DNA of 64,000 bases from Entoloma clypeatum. Its lineage: Eukaryota; Basidiomycota; Agaricomycetes; Agaricales; Entolomataceae. The notes under the pieces were generated by a model. It worked only from the letters and a program-made list of their open reading frames with translations. It searched no databases and was not told where the DNA came from. The translations under genes and the position numbers were made by a program. Below, piece after piece: positions 1 to 10,606 of this stretch (position 1 is its first letter; each line of letters starts with the position of its first letter). The stretch covers positions 2,294,001-2,358,000 of the forward strand of contig OY751495.1 of assembly GCA_963565915.1 (NCBI GenBank). The letters are read 5' to 3'.

Positions 1-75
1 AGGTGAGTAGGACTATTGCTGTGCTGGCCAAGCATCTTCGATCGCCACGGGAATGTGAAACCTGCAACCTCTGCC

Positions 76-1232
76 ATGAAGCGTCATGAGAAAACACAGT
101 CATTCGATCTCAACAAGGTTCAATCAGCACGAGAGAGGCTGTCAGAGCTCGAGGAGACACTTGCTGAGGCTGAAAGGGCAGCAGACGCGGCCAAGGATGT
201 GATGATCCAGGTCAAAGTGCTTGATGCCAAACGCCCCACCTCAAAAAGAAGTGAGTAACCTTACTTTTGAACGCGCACATGTGTTACATGGGATACCAAT
301 ACGTAGTGTCGTTTTGTTGACCTGAAAAGTGAAGCTCTCCATGATATAGGGGGGTACACTCAAGATTGCTGTATATGAGGGAGGAGCTTCTTCTCAAAGA
401 TCCCACTTTCATCGTTCCGACACGACGTCTATGTTCCGAAATAGAGCGTATACTTCGCTACGTCAACTCAGTGGTAGGCTTTTCCGTTTCCTCCGTAACC
501 CCGCGCGTCATTATGGCTCAACATGTTCTGCAGTATGGAGCCGATAAGATAATTACGGAGGCCATTCTTCGCTCTGCGTGCGAGATCGCGGCTTCGGCTC
601 AGTATCATGTAGCCATACTCAATGACATAGAGGTGACGCCAGGCAAAAAAATCAAGCTCGACGAAGTACGAAGCATGGTTGACAGGGATGACCGACTATT
701 GCGTATGCAGGTATGATGAGAAGGATACAATTCGAAGTAAGTTCATTTTGGTCCAAGGCGCTTCCATGATGACCTGGTCATGTTCTAGAGCATATCGTTC
801 TGAATAGTTCGAAACCCGAAAGGGCGTGTCGCTGGGAAACCCGCGTCCTCATTTTATTAGCGAGGCGCAAAATGTGGGGCTTGCATGACACTATTGAGAA
901 AGCTGTCGGTCAGGCCGCTGCATTAAGTGAAGACAGTCAGTAAGATCTTTTCCCCCCTTTCGATTTACTGAAATTGATTCATTCTCCCTCCGCGAAGTGT
1001 TGATACCGTTCGGTTTTGCGTGTCAGATGGACTCAATTGGGTTTTCGCGCTTTTCACAAAAGACAAGGCGGGCGGGCGGTCATACTATGTTAACGAGATC
1101 GAGACCGAGAATGACGACACGATCTATGAAAGGGACCACCTTCAGCGCATTCAGGACCTGGTCCACCATCGTGTGAGCTCACAATCTGATTCGCGCTGGA
1201 TTTTCTCGTTGAGCTCTGTGTGTTCAAGTTGA
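76..1232 (+). pseudogene. Decayed multi-exon gene, paralogue of the convergent gene at 1673-2834
   Basis: I do not recognise a named family. A first exon from ATG 76 encodes a basic start and a coiled coil (LSELEETLAEAERAAD), ending near a GTGAGT at 251. A second begins near 365 (ELLLKDPTFI). A third starts after an AG near 533 (YGADKIITEAILR). Later pieces carry KAVGQAAALSED (about 900) and WVFALFTKDKAG (about 1040). The same blocks occur in the same order on the other strand at 1673-2834, so this was once coding. The segment around 800-900 needs a frame change to stay open, and the 3' end has no clear conserved terminus, so I read it as degraded or partial. The GQAxALS...WVFxLF blocks recall C-terminal nuclease-like domains common in agaricomycete hypothetical proteins; that is inference only. 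Confidence 0.4.
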
Positions 1233-1672
1233 CGGGAAATGAAGACCCCTTACAGGAATCAGGATCCATGGTATGAGCTGGAGCTGGCATAGTGCCAGCT
1301 CAGGTCCACGGCCGATGAAGATCCATCCATTATTACATTAACATATCCAATTTTCAATGTACAATATTGTTTACAGTGTATAAGTTCAAAAATTGAAAAT
1401 CGAGCAAAGTCAGGTCAGGTGGAAACTGACAGGACCCGGAAATAGACTATCTGTGGTACTGAAGAACGAAGCCTAGCATACTGGGTTGGATATTGAATCT
1501 TGTTCGAAGCGCTGCTCTCCTTCTGTTCAAGTTTGGGACATGAGAGACGATGCCCTTCAATGGAGGGTGGAAAATTTGTATACGAATTAGTTATCTGCTT
1601 CGTACATCGGGGATGGGTTGAGTTCATACCACGGATCCTGCAATGGGTCATAAGGAGCTGAAGATGTAACTG

Positions 1673-2834
1673 TCAGTGAATGGACTGGTATACATATAGG
1701 TAACGTTGGTTGCTCACCCAATGGTGAACGAGCCCGAGAATGCGCCTCACATCGTCATCGTTAGAAATACACCGCTGCTGGTTGATTTCGATCTTGACTT
1801 CGTCGCTGAAGTAGTGAGTTCCGTTACCAGCTTTGTCCTTTGTTAAAAGTGCACCCAGCGAGACACGCAAAAACGAAACATATCGTTTCTGGTCGCACAA
1901 GCTGGTGAGGTTTGCGGAAGCGTCGCGCGAATAAGACGATGATTACCTGGTATCCTTGCTCAGAGCGGCTGCCTGACCTACGGCTCCAGCGATCCTATTA
2001 TGGAGCATATGGCTTCCACGAGGGGCCAACACCACGAGAAAGGAATTTCGCTTGCAGTTGGGATGTAGAAAAACTAGATCGGATGTTCGGCTCCATAAAC
2101 CAGGTTTAATTCCCCCAAGACACGACAATTTGGGGAAGGTACGAACTCACCTTCGGACATTGAATCTTTTGCATATTTGTAGATGCAGTAGTCGGTCTTT
2201 CCCATCAGCCGCACTTCATGCTTTTGGTTCTGGATTGATAATCTCGAATCCGACCCCGGCATCCACTGGAGGGGCATCTAAATAGCGACATGACATTGAC
2301 TCTGCGGTGCGGTTTCAGCGGTGGTGCGGAGAATGGCATCTGTGGCCATCCTATCCGCTCCGTACTGCATAAGGCCGTGAATGAGGCGCAGACCCATAGG
2401 AAGACAGGTGTTGAGACCTTACCCATGTGCTAACAAAGCGAAGCATCCGGTTAATTTCGGCAGAGAGAGGTGGCGCAAGATTGATAAAGGTGGGGTCTTT
2501 TAATAAGTGCTCCTCCTTTATGAGCAAGAACCCGCCGTGCCGGACGCCCATGTATTCCAAATCACCACTATCTTAGGTCAACAAAACGGATCTATATGGA
2601 TACGTCACAAAAGAAAAGCAATCAAAAAAAACCAACACGGACTTCTTTAACAGGTGGAGGGCATTGGGCTTCCAGCATTGCAACCTGAGTTATCACATCG
2701 GCGACCTTTTCTGCAGCTTCCTCGGCGTCAGCAAGTGTCTCTTCTAGATTTGACAGCCTCCGTCGTGTTGCTTGGATCTTGTCGAGATCGATGACACCCG
2801 GCGATTCTGCAGTGTGCTTTCGCTTACGCCCCAT
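1673..2834 (-). pseudogene. Decayed multi-exon gene, convergent paralogue of 76-1232
   Basis: ATG at 2834 (MGRKRKHTAES) opens a coiled-coil exon (LSNLEETLADAEEAAEK) matching that of the left copy. Exon 2 near 2560-2440 gives HLLKDPTFINLAPPLSAEI, exon 3 near 2355 gives YGADRMATDAILR. The next block is interrupted by TAG inside CHVAI*, after which the frame stays open with KHEVRLMGKTDYCIYKYAKD, a segment the left copy lacks. Then come AGAVGQAAALSKD (about 1960) and KDKAGNGTHYFSDEV (about 1820). Gene order, exon order and the in-frame stop indicate a diverged, probably non-functional duplicate in inverted orientation. Function unknown. Confidence 0.42.
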
Positions 2835-3054
2835 GAAGAGGATATTTGAGTGTTCAAGCGTTGGGATATTGGGCGAATAGCAGTGTCTTACGAAAGGTGA
2901 ATAACCAAATTTCAAATCGGATTTCAAAGCTCAAACCCTGGAAGCAATGTGAGCTAATTACGAACGAAGTCCCGATCACATACGGTATAAAGCCGCCAAC
3001 ACCTTCCAGATTCTGGAAGGTGCCAAAGGCGTCCTTCGAGGACCCAAGAAAAAG

Positions 3055-3854
3055 TCAAAACAAATGTTTGACCATCCTCCCGGCTCGATGATAGAAGAGG
3101 TGTTCTTCCGGTTCCCCTTCCTTATCCCAGACTGACTTTTGGCCCCACACGCTCCCACCGTCTTCATACGCCATCCTTTCCAGCCACAGGTCTGTCGGAC
3201 AGGCGACGTCAGACCTGGGGCTCAAAACATGTTCATAGAACAAGAGCTGCCCTCCTGATTTCAAAACGCTAGAGATGATGGCTTTGAGGGTATCTTCTGG
3301 GGAAGGTATGGAACAGAGGGTCAGAATGGAGACAAGTGTGTCGATGGACTGTTTTCTGGTGGAGGAGACGATGGATCCTATGTCCTCGGCACCGCATGAG
3401 AGGATCAGAAGCGTTCCTTGGGACTCAGTAAATCCAGCGACGTTTGCGACCAGGCGAAGCTCCGCATGCATTTCTGTATTGGGCTCCAGGGCGATATATT
3501 TCGTTACGCGGCTCTTGTCCAGATAATTGGCAGTGTGACCATGGCCTTTCACGGTTGCGAATATGAACACTGATTTTCCTTGGAAGAGACGACTTCCGGC
3601 TTACCAGCCCCGATATCCAGAACGACGCCGTAGGCGTTTGGGGTGATTAAGTGTTGCTTTACAGACCGGCCATTTGCGTCTACACCGTTTCCAAAGCCGC
3701 CAATCCACAGTTTCGCCATGAACATGCGGGATAAAGCATGGGGTCGGAGCAAGAGAGATGGAGAACCCAAGACGGCGTAGAAAGTAGGCGTGAATGCAGT
3801 ATGGATTGCGAAACGGAGGTCCAGCAAGATGTTGAGAGCGGCAGACAACTTCAT
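3055..3854 (-). CDS. SAM-dependent methyltransferase, METTL7/type-11-like
   Basis: Two exons: 3854-3605 and 3545-3055, with a 59-base intron (GTAAGC...AAAG). The splice joins the SAM-binding motif I exactly: VVLDIGAGHGHTANYLD, followed by an acidic strand end (IALEPNTEMHAELR, motif II region) and the post-motif block GGQLLFYEHVLSPR. ATG 3854 is chosen because the longer open frame starts only at TTG. The N-terminus (LSAALNILLDLRFAIHTAF) is hydrophobic and could anchor the protein in a membrane, as in METTL7 proteins. Between DVA and CPTDLWLE the protein looks about 20-25 residues shorter than fungal relatives as I remember them, where a tryptophan-rich stretch lies; this could be a small deletion. 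Substrate unknown; methyl transfer from S-adenosylmethionine is the inferred activity. Confidence 0.75.
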
Positions 3855-3956
3855 GTGGGAGGCTCTATGTACCAATACTTTTTTTTTACATGGTTGTCCG
3901 CCACAGCCGACATTGGGGGATTATACTGATCGATTGGATGTGAATTATTCGCACAA

Positions 3957-4034
3957 GCATTGATGGTGTAGCGGTAACATTGGGTCTTCCCATCAGGTGT
4001 GGCCTAGCTCCGGGTTCGACTCCCGGTCAATGCA
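3957..4034 (+). tRNA. tRNA-Gly (CCC) with a very short intron
   Basis: GCATTGA (3957-3963) pairs perfectly with TCAATGC (4027-4033), discriminator A at 4034. The D arm is GTGT/ACAT with loop AGCGGTA, and the T arm is CCGGG-TTCGACT-CCCGG. The anticodon stem GGGTC pairs with GGCCT only if about 7 bases (TCAGGTG, placed after position 37) are removed, giving loop TTCCCAT and anticodon CCC. A run of five T follows at 4035, as expected for RNA polymerase III termination. The box A region (TGGTGTAGCGGT) and box B (GGTTCGACTCC) are intact. Confidence 0.85.
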
Positions 4035-4209
4035 TTTTTGCATGGCAGTTGCGTTGCCAGCAAGTAGTAGCACATGACGATTGGTCGCATTTGAATTCCG
4101 GTGTTGGCCCTGGTGCCCTCACGTCTCTTTTTTTCCTTCTTGTAGGGGCTTCAGGTCTGTCGTGGATTTCCATCGTCAGACCTTGTGAGTACTGACGAGC
4201 TTATGATAG

Positions 4210-5586
4210 ATGTCTTCTGGTCCTCGAAATGCAATGGTCAGATCGGCAAACATCGTCGTCCAGGCATTTGTGGCCGCCGTAGGACGTCTCGACAAGTCCC
4301 TCTCCCCAACGGTCACTTTAATGCGGCTGCGGAAATACACCTTCACCTCCTCGGATGGAATTTATCTTTTCCATATAGCGAACGCTGCCTTCTGGTTATA
4401 CCTCATGGAGGTCCCTGGATTCCCCCTCAAACTCGCAATACCGATACTCTACACCATCGCGCTCCTGGTACCATTCACATCCCAGTTCTTCGTACCTGCA
4501 ACTCCTGTTTTCGCATGGCTGATAACCTACTACTCCTCGCGATTCATTCCCACCCCATGGCGTCCCTCCATCTCCGTCTCACTCCTCCCCACCCTCGAGT
4601 CCGTCCTCTACGGTGCAAACATCTCTGACATTCTAACCCGCTTCACCCACCCCCTGCTCGACATCATTGCCTGGCTGCCATACGGCGTCGGCCATTTCGT
4701 CTTCCCCTTCTTCGTCGCCGCCTTCCTCTGGCTTTTCCGAGCAAAGGAGTCCCTTCACCTCTGGGCACGCATCTTTGGCTACCTCAACCTCTGCGGCGTC
4801 TTCATCCAGATATTCTTCCCATGCTCCGCCCCCTGGTACGAGCTCATCCACGGCCTGACCCCCGCCAACTACACCATGAAAGGTTCGCCAGGTGGCCTCG
4901 CCCGCATCGACGCCCTCTTCGGCTCACACACATACACCACCGGCTTCTCCAACGCCCCTGTCGTCTTCGGCGCCTTCCCCTCCCTCCACTCCGCCTGCGC
5001 TACCATAGAAGCCCTCTTCATCTCCCACTTCTTCCCCTCCATGACCCGCTACGTCTGGACCTACACTGGCATCCTCTACTGGGCCACCATGTACCTCACG
5101 CACCACTACCTCATTGACGTCGTCGGCGGCTCCTGCCTCGCCACTGCCTTCTTCTACCTCTTCCTCCCCGACGACCTCAAGGGCGACGCCGCCACCGCAC
5201 CCCCTTTCGCCACAAACACAAAAGGCCGCTCCAAGTACGAGATCTACGACCTGGAGAACCCCCGCGCCCGCTCCGTCCTGGACGTGGAGGCGTTCGACCT
5301 GAGTGAACCGAGCTCGGACGAGGAGGCGGATATCACGTACAGGTCTCCGCTGCCGGGGGCAACGCCGATCACGGCTGCCACGCCCATCCCGAAGAACTTG
5401 AATGGTCCACATGCTGGGAGGAAAGGCCACAGGCACACGGCCAGCATCGCGAGTCTGATTAGGGGCGAGGAACGCAGTGCGGAGGATGGGTGGAGTCCAG
5501 TGGCGACGGCGTTCCCCATTCCTTCCGCTCGTGGCGGTGGTGCCGACCGGGGTAGGGATAAGCGGGGGAGAGGAACGAGAGTTTGA
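4210..5586 (+). CDS. AUR1: Inositol phosphorylceramide synthase catalytic subunit (Aur1-like)
   Basis: Single-exon 458-residue protein from ATG 4210. It transfers phosphoinositol from phosphatidylinositol to ceramide in the Golgi, a fungal-specific step of sphingolipid synthesis and the target of aureobasidin A. Several hydrophobic segments lie between about residues 50 and 330. The PAP2-type catalytic motifs are visible: GAFPSLHSACA with His260, and YLTHHYLIDVVGG with His299 and Asp303 (the HxxxD pair). The family signature GSPGGLARID is also present. The C-terminal 120 residues are hydrophilic and acidic, then basic, and are not part of the catalytic core. GC-rich codon use differs sharply from the flanking noncoding DNA. 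No intron is needed. Confidence 0.92.
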   Translation: MSSGPRNAMVRSANIVVQAFVAAVGRLDKSLSPTVTLMRLRKYTFTSSDGIYLFHIANAAFWLYLMEVPGFPLKLAIPILYTIALLVPFTSQFFVPATPVFAWLITYYSSRFIPTPWRPSISVSLLPTLESVLYGANISDILTRFTHPLLDIIAWLPYGVGHFVFPFFVAAFLWLFRAKESLHLWARIFGYLNLCGVFIQIFFPCSAPWYELIHGLTPANYTMKGSPGGLARIDALFGSHTYTTGFSNAPVVFGAFPSLHSACATIEALFISHFFPSMTRYVWTYTGILYWATMYLTHHYLIDVVGGSCLATAFFYLFLPDDLKGDAATAPPFATNTKGRSKYEIYDLENPRARSVLDVEAFDLSEPSSDEEADITYRSPLPGATPITAATPIPKNLNGPHAGRKGHRHTASIASLIRGEERSAEDGWSPVATAFPIPSARGGGADRGRDKRGRGTRV

Positions 5587-5913
5587 GGCGATATAACGCC
5601 GTTTGAAGTTACGACGGTGACGATGATGGTAAGATATATTGGAGGACACTTGCAGGATCTTTCAGTCCTTTCGTGGGGTGCTGGATATTTTCAATCTGAT
5701 GTTTTCTTGCATGGAAAGCTTGATACCCTCCTCTCTTTTTTCGCAGTCTTTATCTCTAATACACTGACTGGCATTTTCCCCCGTTTTTCGCGAAGAGGGT
5801 TGACCAACAATTTGTGCATTTAACTGTGTGACAGCCTCAACAATCTACTCCAAGCGGAAATCACAGCAGAAAGCCACAGGATCTGGTAGCATAGCGGTTA
5901 TCGCGTTCTGAAA
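5587..5913. other. Intergenic: 3' flank of AUR1 and a tRNA-like box A
   Basis: No gene is supported. Near 5881-5913 the stretch TAGCATAGCGG matches the tRNA box A consensus TRGCNNAGYNGG, preceded by about 7 bases that could be an acceptor 5' strand. No matching D stem, box B or acceptor 3' strand is found on either side of the adjoining transposon, so I do not call a tRNA. Confidence 0.4.
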
Positions 5914-6544
5914 TAGCTTTGTGTATGGAGGCAACCGAGAATCGACCGTGACATCAATCTTTTGCGCGGGCTAGGAAACCGGCCCGTTGTGATGCGTGAT
6001 GGTTGCTTATTTTGGAAACCAGTGCCAGCGGTGCCTTGCGTTCGACGAGATGAAACTCTTCGAACTGAAATCGAGAACCGACTTGGCGTCGTTCAGGGTC
6101 TTGATGATGCAGGTACTAGGTCTTTGGACACCGTCGAACAGGATGACACCCACCATGATGATGCTGATGTCCCACTTGATGCCATTGTGCGAGCGGCTCT
6201 TGGTACTGACTTGGTGAACATACCGGCAGGTTTGGAAAAGTATACAGTTGATTCGGCAAAGGTAGTATCTTTGGATGACGGATTGCAAGCTGCAGGTGAT
6301 GAGGAAAATCTTTGGGCTTATGACGATAATGGAGTGAAATGGGGCCAGAACGGGGAGGTGGTTATTGAGGCATAATTACAGAGTGTCTATTCATACTATA
6401 AACCTCAGAAAATCACTGATTTTCTGCCAGTCTTGTCACGTTTCCGCGCTGGCAACCCGCCTCCCATGAGCCGTGACATCCCCCTTTTCTGGCAACCCAA
6501 CCGGGTCATCGTGACCGTTACGGTTGCCTCCATACACAAAGCTA
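5914..6544. mobile_element. Small TIR DNA element (about 630 bp) with TA target duplication
   Basis: A perfect 24-bp inverted repeat bounds the element: 5914-5937 (TAGCTTTGTGTATGGAGGCA, then ACCG) and 6521-6544. If TA is the duplicated target, as in Tc1/mariner-type insertions, the element proper is 5916-6542. A frame at 5962-6375 stays open for 137 codons (ATG inside at about 5991) and ends GQNGEVVIEA. It has no recognised transposase motif and could be a captured host fragment. The size and lack of a transposase suggest a non-autonomous element. Confidence 0.72.
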
Positions 6545-6729
6545 CAGTATGTATAAAAGCTCGACTCGGGGTTGAAAATTCACACCCTGCGTTTTATTTT
6601 GTGTGTACATCTTATCATACTTAAGTATTACATTAACAGTACATGGGGGACAATGGCGGTGTCAAGGTTGACGATGAAGTCAATCATCGCCACGCTGTTC
6701 ACTGGCAAGAGCCTGCAAATTCTGCTTCT

Positions 6730-7835
6730 TCACTTCAACGTCTCTTCCCTCCACTTATCAATTTCAGCCTGGCGCATTCTTTCTTTACCGAAACATTCCT
6801 CAGTGATGCAGGACAAGAGCTTCTCTCGCCTCGTTCTCTGCACTTGCGAAAATTCCGCATCCTCTTGCGCGACCAGGAACTCCTGCACGTGTCGCGCTCG
6901 AGCTGCGTTGAGCCCCCGAAGTTCCCGGCTTGTTTCGGCTTGAGCCGCAGTGGTTCATCTCGCTCGGTCATCATCTGCTGTCGCAGGTCTCGGTAGCACC
7001 ATGGGCGGGTAGTTCTAGTCCGCTCTCAAATTGTCGTTCTTCATTAACGGGGGGCCCTGAATTTGCAGCAAGGTTAGACAAGTAGATGAGTTCGGTACAC
7101 AAGCCCTTCGCCCGGTTGAGGGAACCCCTCTTGAGCCTCTGTCTTCTTCATGGAATTAGGAGCCGTCGTGTGGACTCTGTACCCGACATTGACACGATCG
7201 TCACAAGCGTTCGCAAGACAATCCTCACGAGCAGCCAAGAATACCGTAGAGGAATAAATCTAGGCAAAATGAAGTGTTTGGTCAAAAGCAAGCCGAACGG
7301 GAAGCATCGTTTCAAGGAAGCTGGTAAAGGGTTTCCGATCGAGCGGATAGCCTGATGCTGGTGAGGGAGGACCTGGTATTCATAATCTATCTCCCGTTCA
7401 ACCGCCAAACGGATATCAACATCAAATTGAGTTGATCTCCTCGAATTTCTTTTCAAATCGTTTTTCAGAGGTTTCATAGTTCTTTTCCTTTCCTTTTGAC
7501 CCTCGTTTAGGGGATTGTAGGACGCTTGCGGGAACGTGAGTGGCCGAAACCAGTTCTTGAGAAAACTGTACTGACCTGATCATCGCCAGAAACTTCGTAC
7601 CTGTAGTATTGCACGCGACGCGAAACCTGCGGCGTCCGTGAAATCGACAGGGGCACATATCTAGTACATTGCCCAAAGGCACCGCGATAAACAATCGTGG
7701 GTCCAGGTTCGTTATTCAGGCAAGCGTAGCGACCAGGTAGCCCAAGGGTGACCAATCTATAACATCGAGTTGGTGTTATTTTTCTTTTTGTAGCATAAAA
7801 GGACAACACTTGCCTTTAGCCGTGAAGATGCTCAT
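6730..7835 (-). CDS. Unrecognised multi-exon gene
   Basis: A plausible start is ATG 7835 (MSIFTAK), followed by an intron to about 7755 (ends TTATAG). A well-coded exon follows to about 7580 (GLPGRYACLNNEPGPTIVY, then YRYEVSGDDQ), with a GTCAGT donor after it. The last exon ends at stop 6730 and reads RARHVQEFLVAQEDAEFSQ and RMRQAEIDKWREETLK, a charged helical stretch. I could not join the middle exons with confidence, and the frame around 6990-7010 is ambiguous. The gene is divergent from the GTPase gene at 8044. No family was recognised. Confidence 0.35.
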
Positions 7836-8043
7836 CCAACAGACCTTCTACGCATTCTAGAAACGGCCCCAGAAACAGCCACAGTCTTATTACGCGTTTG
7901 AGCAGACGTTGGCGCGACTCGACTTGAGGTGACTATCGATAGATGTTGAAGTTACTCACTCTGCCAAGACTGAGCAAAGTTTGCCATTACGTAAGATCCC
8001 CCGAACTTTTTTTGCAGTCTCGCGCTCTTCAGACTAGCCAGTC
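7836..8043. promoter_or_regulatory. Divergent promoter region
   Basis: The 208 bases between the starts of the unknown gene (minus strand) and the nucleostemin-like GTPase (plus strand) must hold both promoters. I see no clear TATA box; a short T-rich run precedes the GTPase start. Confidence 0.3.
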
Positions 8044-10438
8044 ATGCCGCGAATAAGGAAGAGTCAGTGGTTTTGTCATGGCCTTGTCGTTGACTGACAC
8101 AAAATAGAGACAAGCAATCGTGGAACAACAAATGACCGCAAAAAGATCCAGCGCAAAGTTCGGGAAAGCAGAAAGAAAACGAAAAAGTCGGCCAAAAAGA
8201 ACCCTCAATGGAAATCCAGTGCGTAATCGCGTTTCGTTATCTGGACTACCATCTAACAATTATCGGGCTATAGAAACACCCAAGGACCCTGGCATTCCAA
8301 ACAACTTCCCATTCAAGGATCAAATCTTAGCAGAGGTGTCCGAATCGCGGAGGATAGTGAGTGACACTCGTTTTAGGCGGCTGTAATGTATGTTGATGAA
8401 TTTACAAAAGGAAGCCGAAGAAAAACAACGAAGGAAGGAAGAAAAAAAGGCTTTGCGGGCCAAGGCGAAGAACCCTGCTATCGAGAACGATGTGGCAGAA
8501 GGGGCTGATGAGGAGATGGAGGGACATGGCATAGAGTTAGAAGATCTGAGAGGGTTGCAAGTCGGCAACGATGCTATTGGAGCCGTCGGCGCGCGGAGGC
8601 TCCTAAACGCAAAGACTATTTCGAAACCTGCGCCCGTACCCCAAGAAGAGGACGAAGAAGAGGATGAAGTTCCGTTACTTGTGAATCGCGACCTACCAAA
8701 TTTGCGGGCCGTTCTCGATGAAGCGGACGTGATCATCGAGGTATTGGATGCTCGGGATCCTCTTTCCTTCCGGAGCTCGCATCTGGAGGAGCTGGCTGCT
8801 GACAAGCGGGTTCTTTTGGTACTGAACAAGATTGGTGATTACGATTACTCCAAAAAACTTCTTTTGCATCGTTATATTGAACTCTGTTTTAGATGCATGC
8901 CCTCGCGAGTCGATTTCGGCTTGGGCCACTCATCTACGAACACATTATCCCACAGCTCTGTTCAGGTCAGCAACCGCATTTTTACCCTCCGGCCCTGGAT
9001 CTTCCACGCAAACGGTCAAGGGAAAGGGCAAAGCAAAGCCAGCTACTGATGATGCCCTCGGTGTTGATCCTATCCTTCAGTGCCTTGGCGAATGGTCCAA
9101 GGGGAAAACGGGTGATGAACCTTTGACAGTTGCAGTTCTAGGCGTCACAAACGTATGTTCGGAAGTGCTCTGTTCCAATTCAGGTGCTGACCTGTAGTTT
9201 TCAGGCCGGTAAAAGTTCCTTGGTCAACTCGCTTCTACGGAAATCTGCCCTTCCTGTTTACAGACTAGAATCCTCTGCAAGAGGCCCGACGACCACTGAC
9301 TCTCCGCAAGAGGTTGTTCTCGAAGTACACGACCGGAAGATCAGAGTCATTGATACCCCCGGGCTTTCTTGGGAAGCGGACGAAGCAACAGAAAATCGCC
9401 ACAGTATTCGTGTGCGCGACATTCTGCTGCGGGCAAAAGGCCGGATCGATCGTTTGAAAGATCCAGCTTCGACTGGTATGCCTCCTCACCCGTCTGAAGC
9501 GGACCCGAATAACTTGGTGCACAGTTGCAAATATCGTCTCGCGATCGACCGCGGAAGATCTCATGTTATTGTACAACATTCCCGCATTTGCAAAAGACGA
9601 ACCCAACTCATTCCTTTCTGGCGTTGCTCGTTCCAATCAGTTAGTCAAAAAGGTTTGTTCTACTTCTATTCTGTCATAAGCTCCTTTACTCAAGATGTCA
9701 CTAAAGCATGGAGAATTGGACCTATTGGGAGCATCGCGCATCCTCTTACGAGACTGGAGCACCGGAAAATTCGCACGATATACCCTTCCACCGAGTAACG
9801 CTACGGAAACTACGCCAGAAAATACAGGTCCCTTGAAGATGCTTTATGCAGCAGACACAGCTATTTTGGAGACCCTGGTGCCACGAAAAGAGATGCGGAG
9901 AACCAAGGGAATCGTGAAATTGGCTGCCGGAACAACGGAGACTCGCAAAGTAGCCTTGAATGAGCCTTGGTGGAACGAGCGTGAGGCGGAAAGCGATGCA
10001 GACGAACAAGACGAGTTTATAGGGCTCGACATGGATGTCGATGGGTCATCTGACATTGATGATGAGGGAGACGAGGACAACGACGAGGACGAGGAGATGG
10101 ATGAAGAGGAGGATGAAGAGCTGGATGAAGAGACTCCTCCGCCTCCTCCGCCATCGAAAAAGCAAAAGCGCAAGCTCGCAGATGAACCTCCAACGGCACC
10201 ACCGAGCAAAAAAGTGGCCTTTGCACCTGATCCAAAAACCTCAAAACAGTCACGGAAAGCAGGGTCACTCAAAGGTCAGACGCCTGCCACGAAACCCAAG
10301 CCAGTCGTGAGCTCGGCGAAAAAGTCGAAACCGCAGGTCCTGGGACGCAAAGTTGCGAACGTTGCGAAGAAGGGTAAAACGTCGGCGTCTGCGGGCGCGG
10401 GCGCCAGTGAGGCGTATGACTTTACCAAGTTTTTCTAA
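8044..10438 (+). CDS. Nucleostemin/GNL3-Nug1-Grn1 family nucleolar GTPase
   Basis: Eight exons with phase-consistent junctions: 8044-8062, 8108-8218, 8274-8356, 8411-8834, 8893-9152, 9205-9475, 9525-9652, 9707-10438. The basic N-terminus (MPRIRKKTSNRGTTNDRKKI) is the family's nucleolar-localisation region. The circularly permuted GTPase order is visible: DARDP (G5-like), LNKID (G4, split by an intron), GVTNAGKSSL (G1 P-loop, also split by an intron) and DTPG (G3). The protein should act in 60S pre-ribosome maturation and export. The tail has a long acidic run (about codons for DDEGDEDNDEDEEMDEEED) and a lysine-rich end. The P-loop reads TNAGKSS rather than the common PNVGKSS. About 675 residues, normal for the family. 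Confidence 0.93.
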
Positions 10439-10606
10439 ACTGTAGTGGAATCACATCTGTCTGTTATGAGGACGTCCATGCTACCCAGTCTGCCCGCTCT
10501 CTTGGTGTTGCGACCACCAGTGTCGGTTCAGCGTCAGATCGCGCTGATCACGTGGACGATCTTGTACCTTATTCCCGCTCAATTTGCTCCGTCACAGCCG
10601 ACCACC

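Noticed and set aside
4924..5649. 241-codon minus-strand frame opposite AUR1
   Set aside because: GC-rich complement of a strongly conserved gene; valine/glycine-rich with no recognisable motif.
5881..5913. A second tRNA gene
   Set aside because: Only box A is convincing; the D stem does not pair and no box B or acceptor 3' strand is found.
9844..10272. 142-codon minus-strand frame rich in serine
   Set aside because: It is the shadow of the acidic tail of the GTPase gene; the serine run mirrors GAT/GAG codons.
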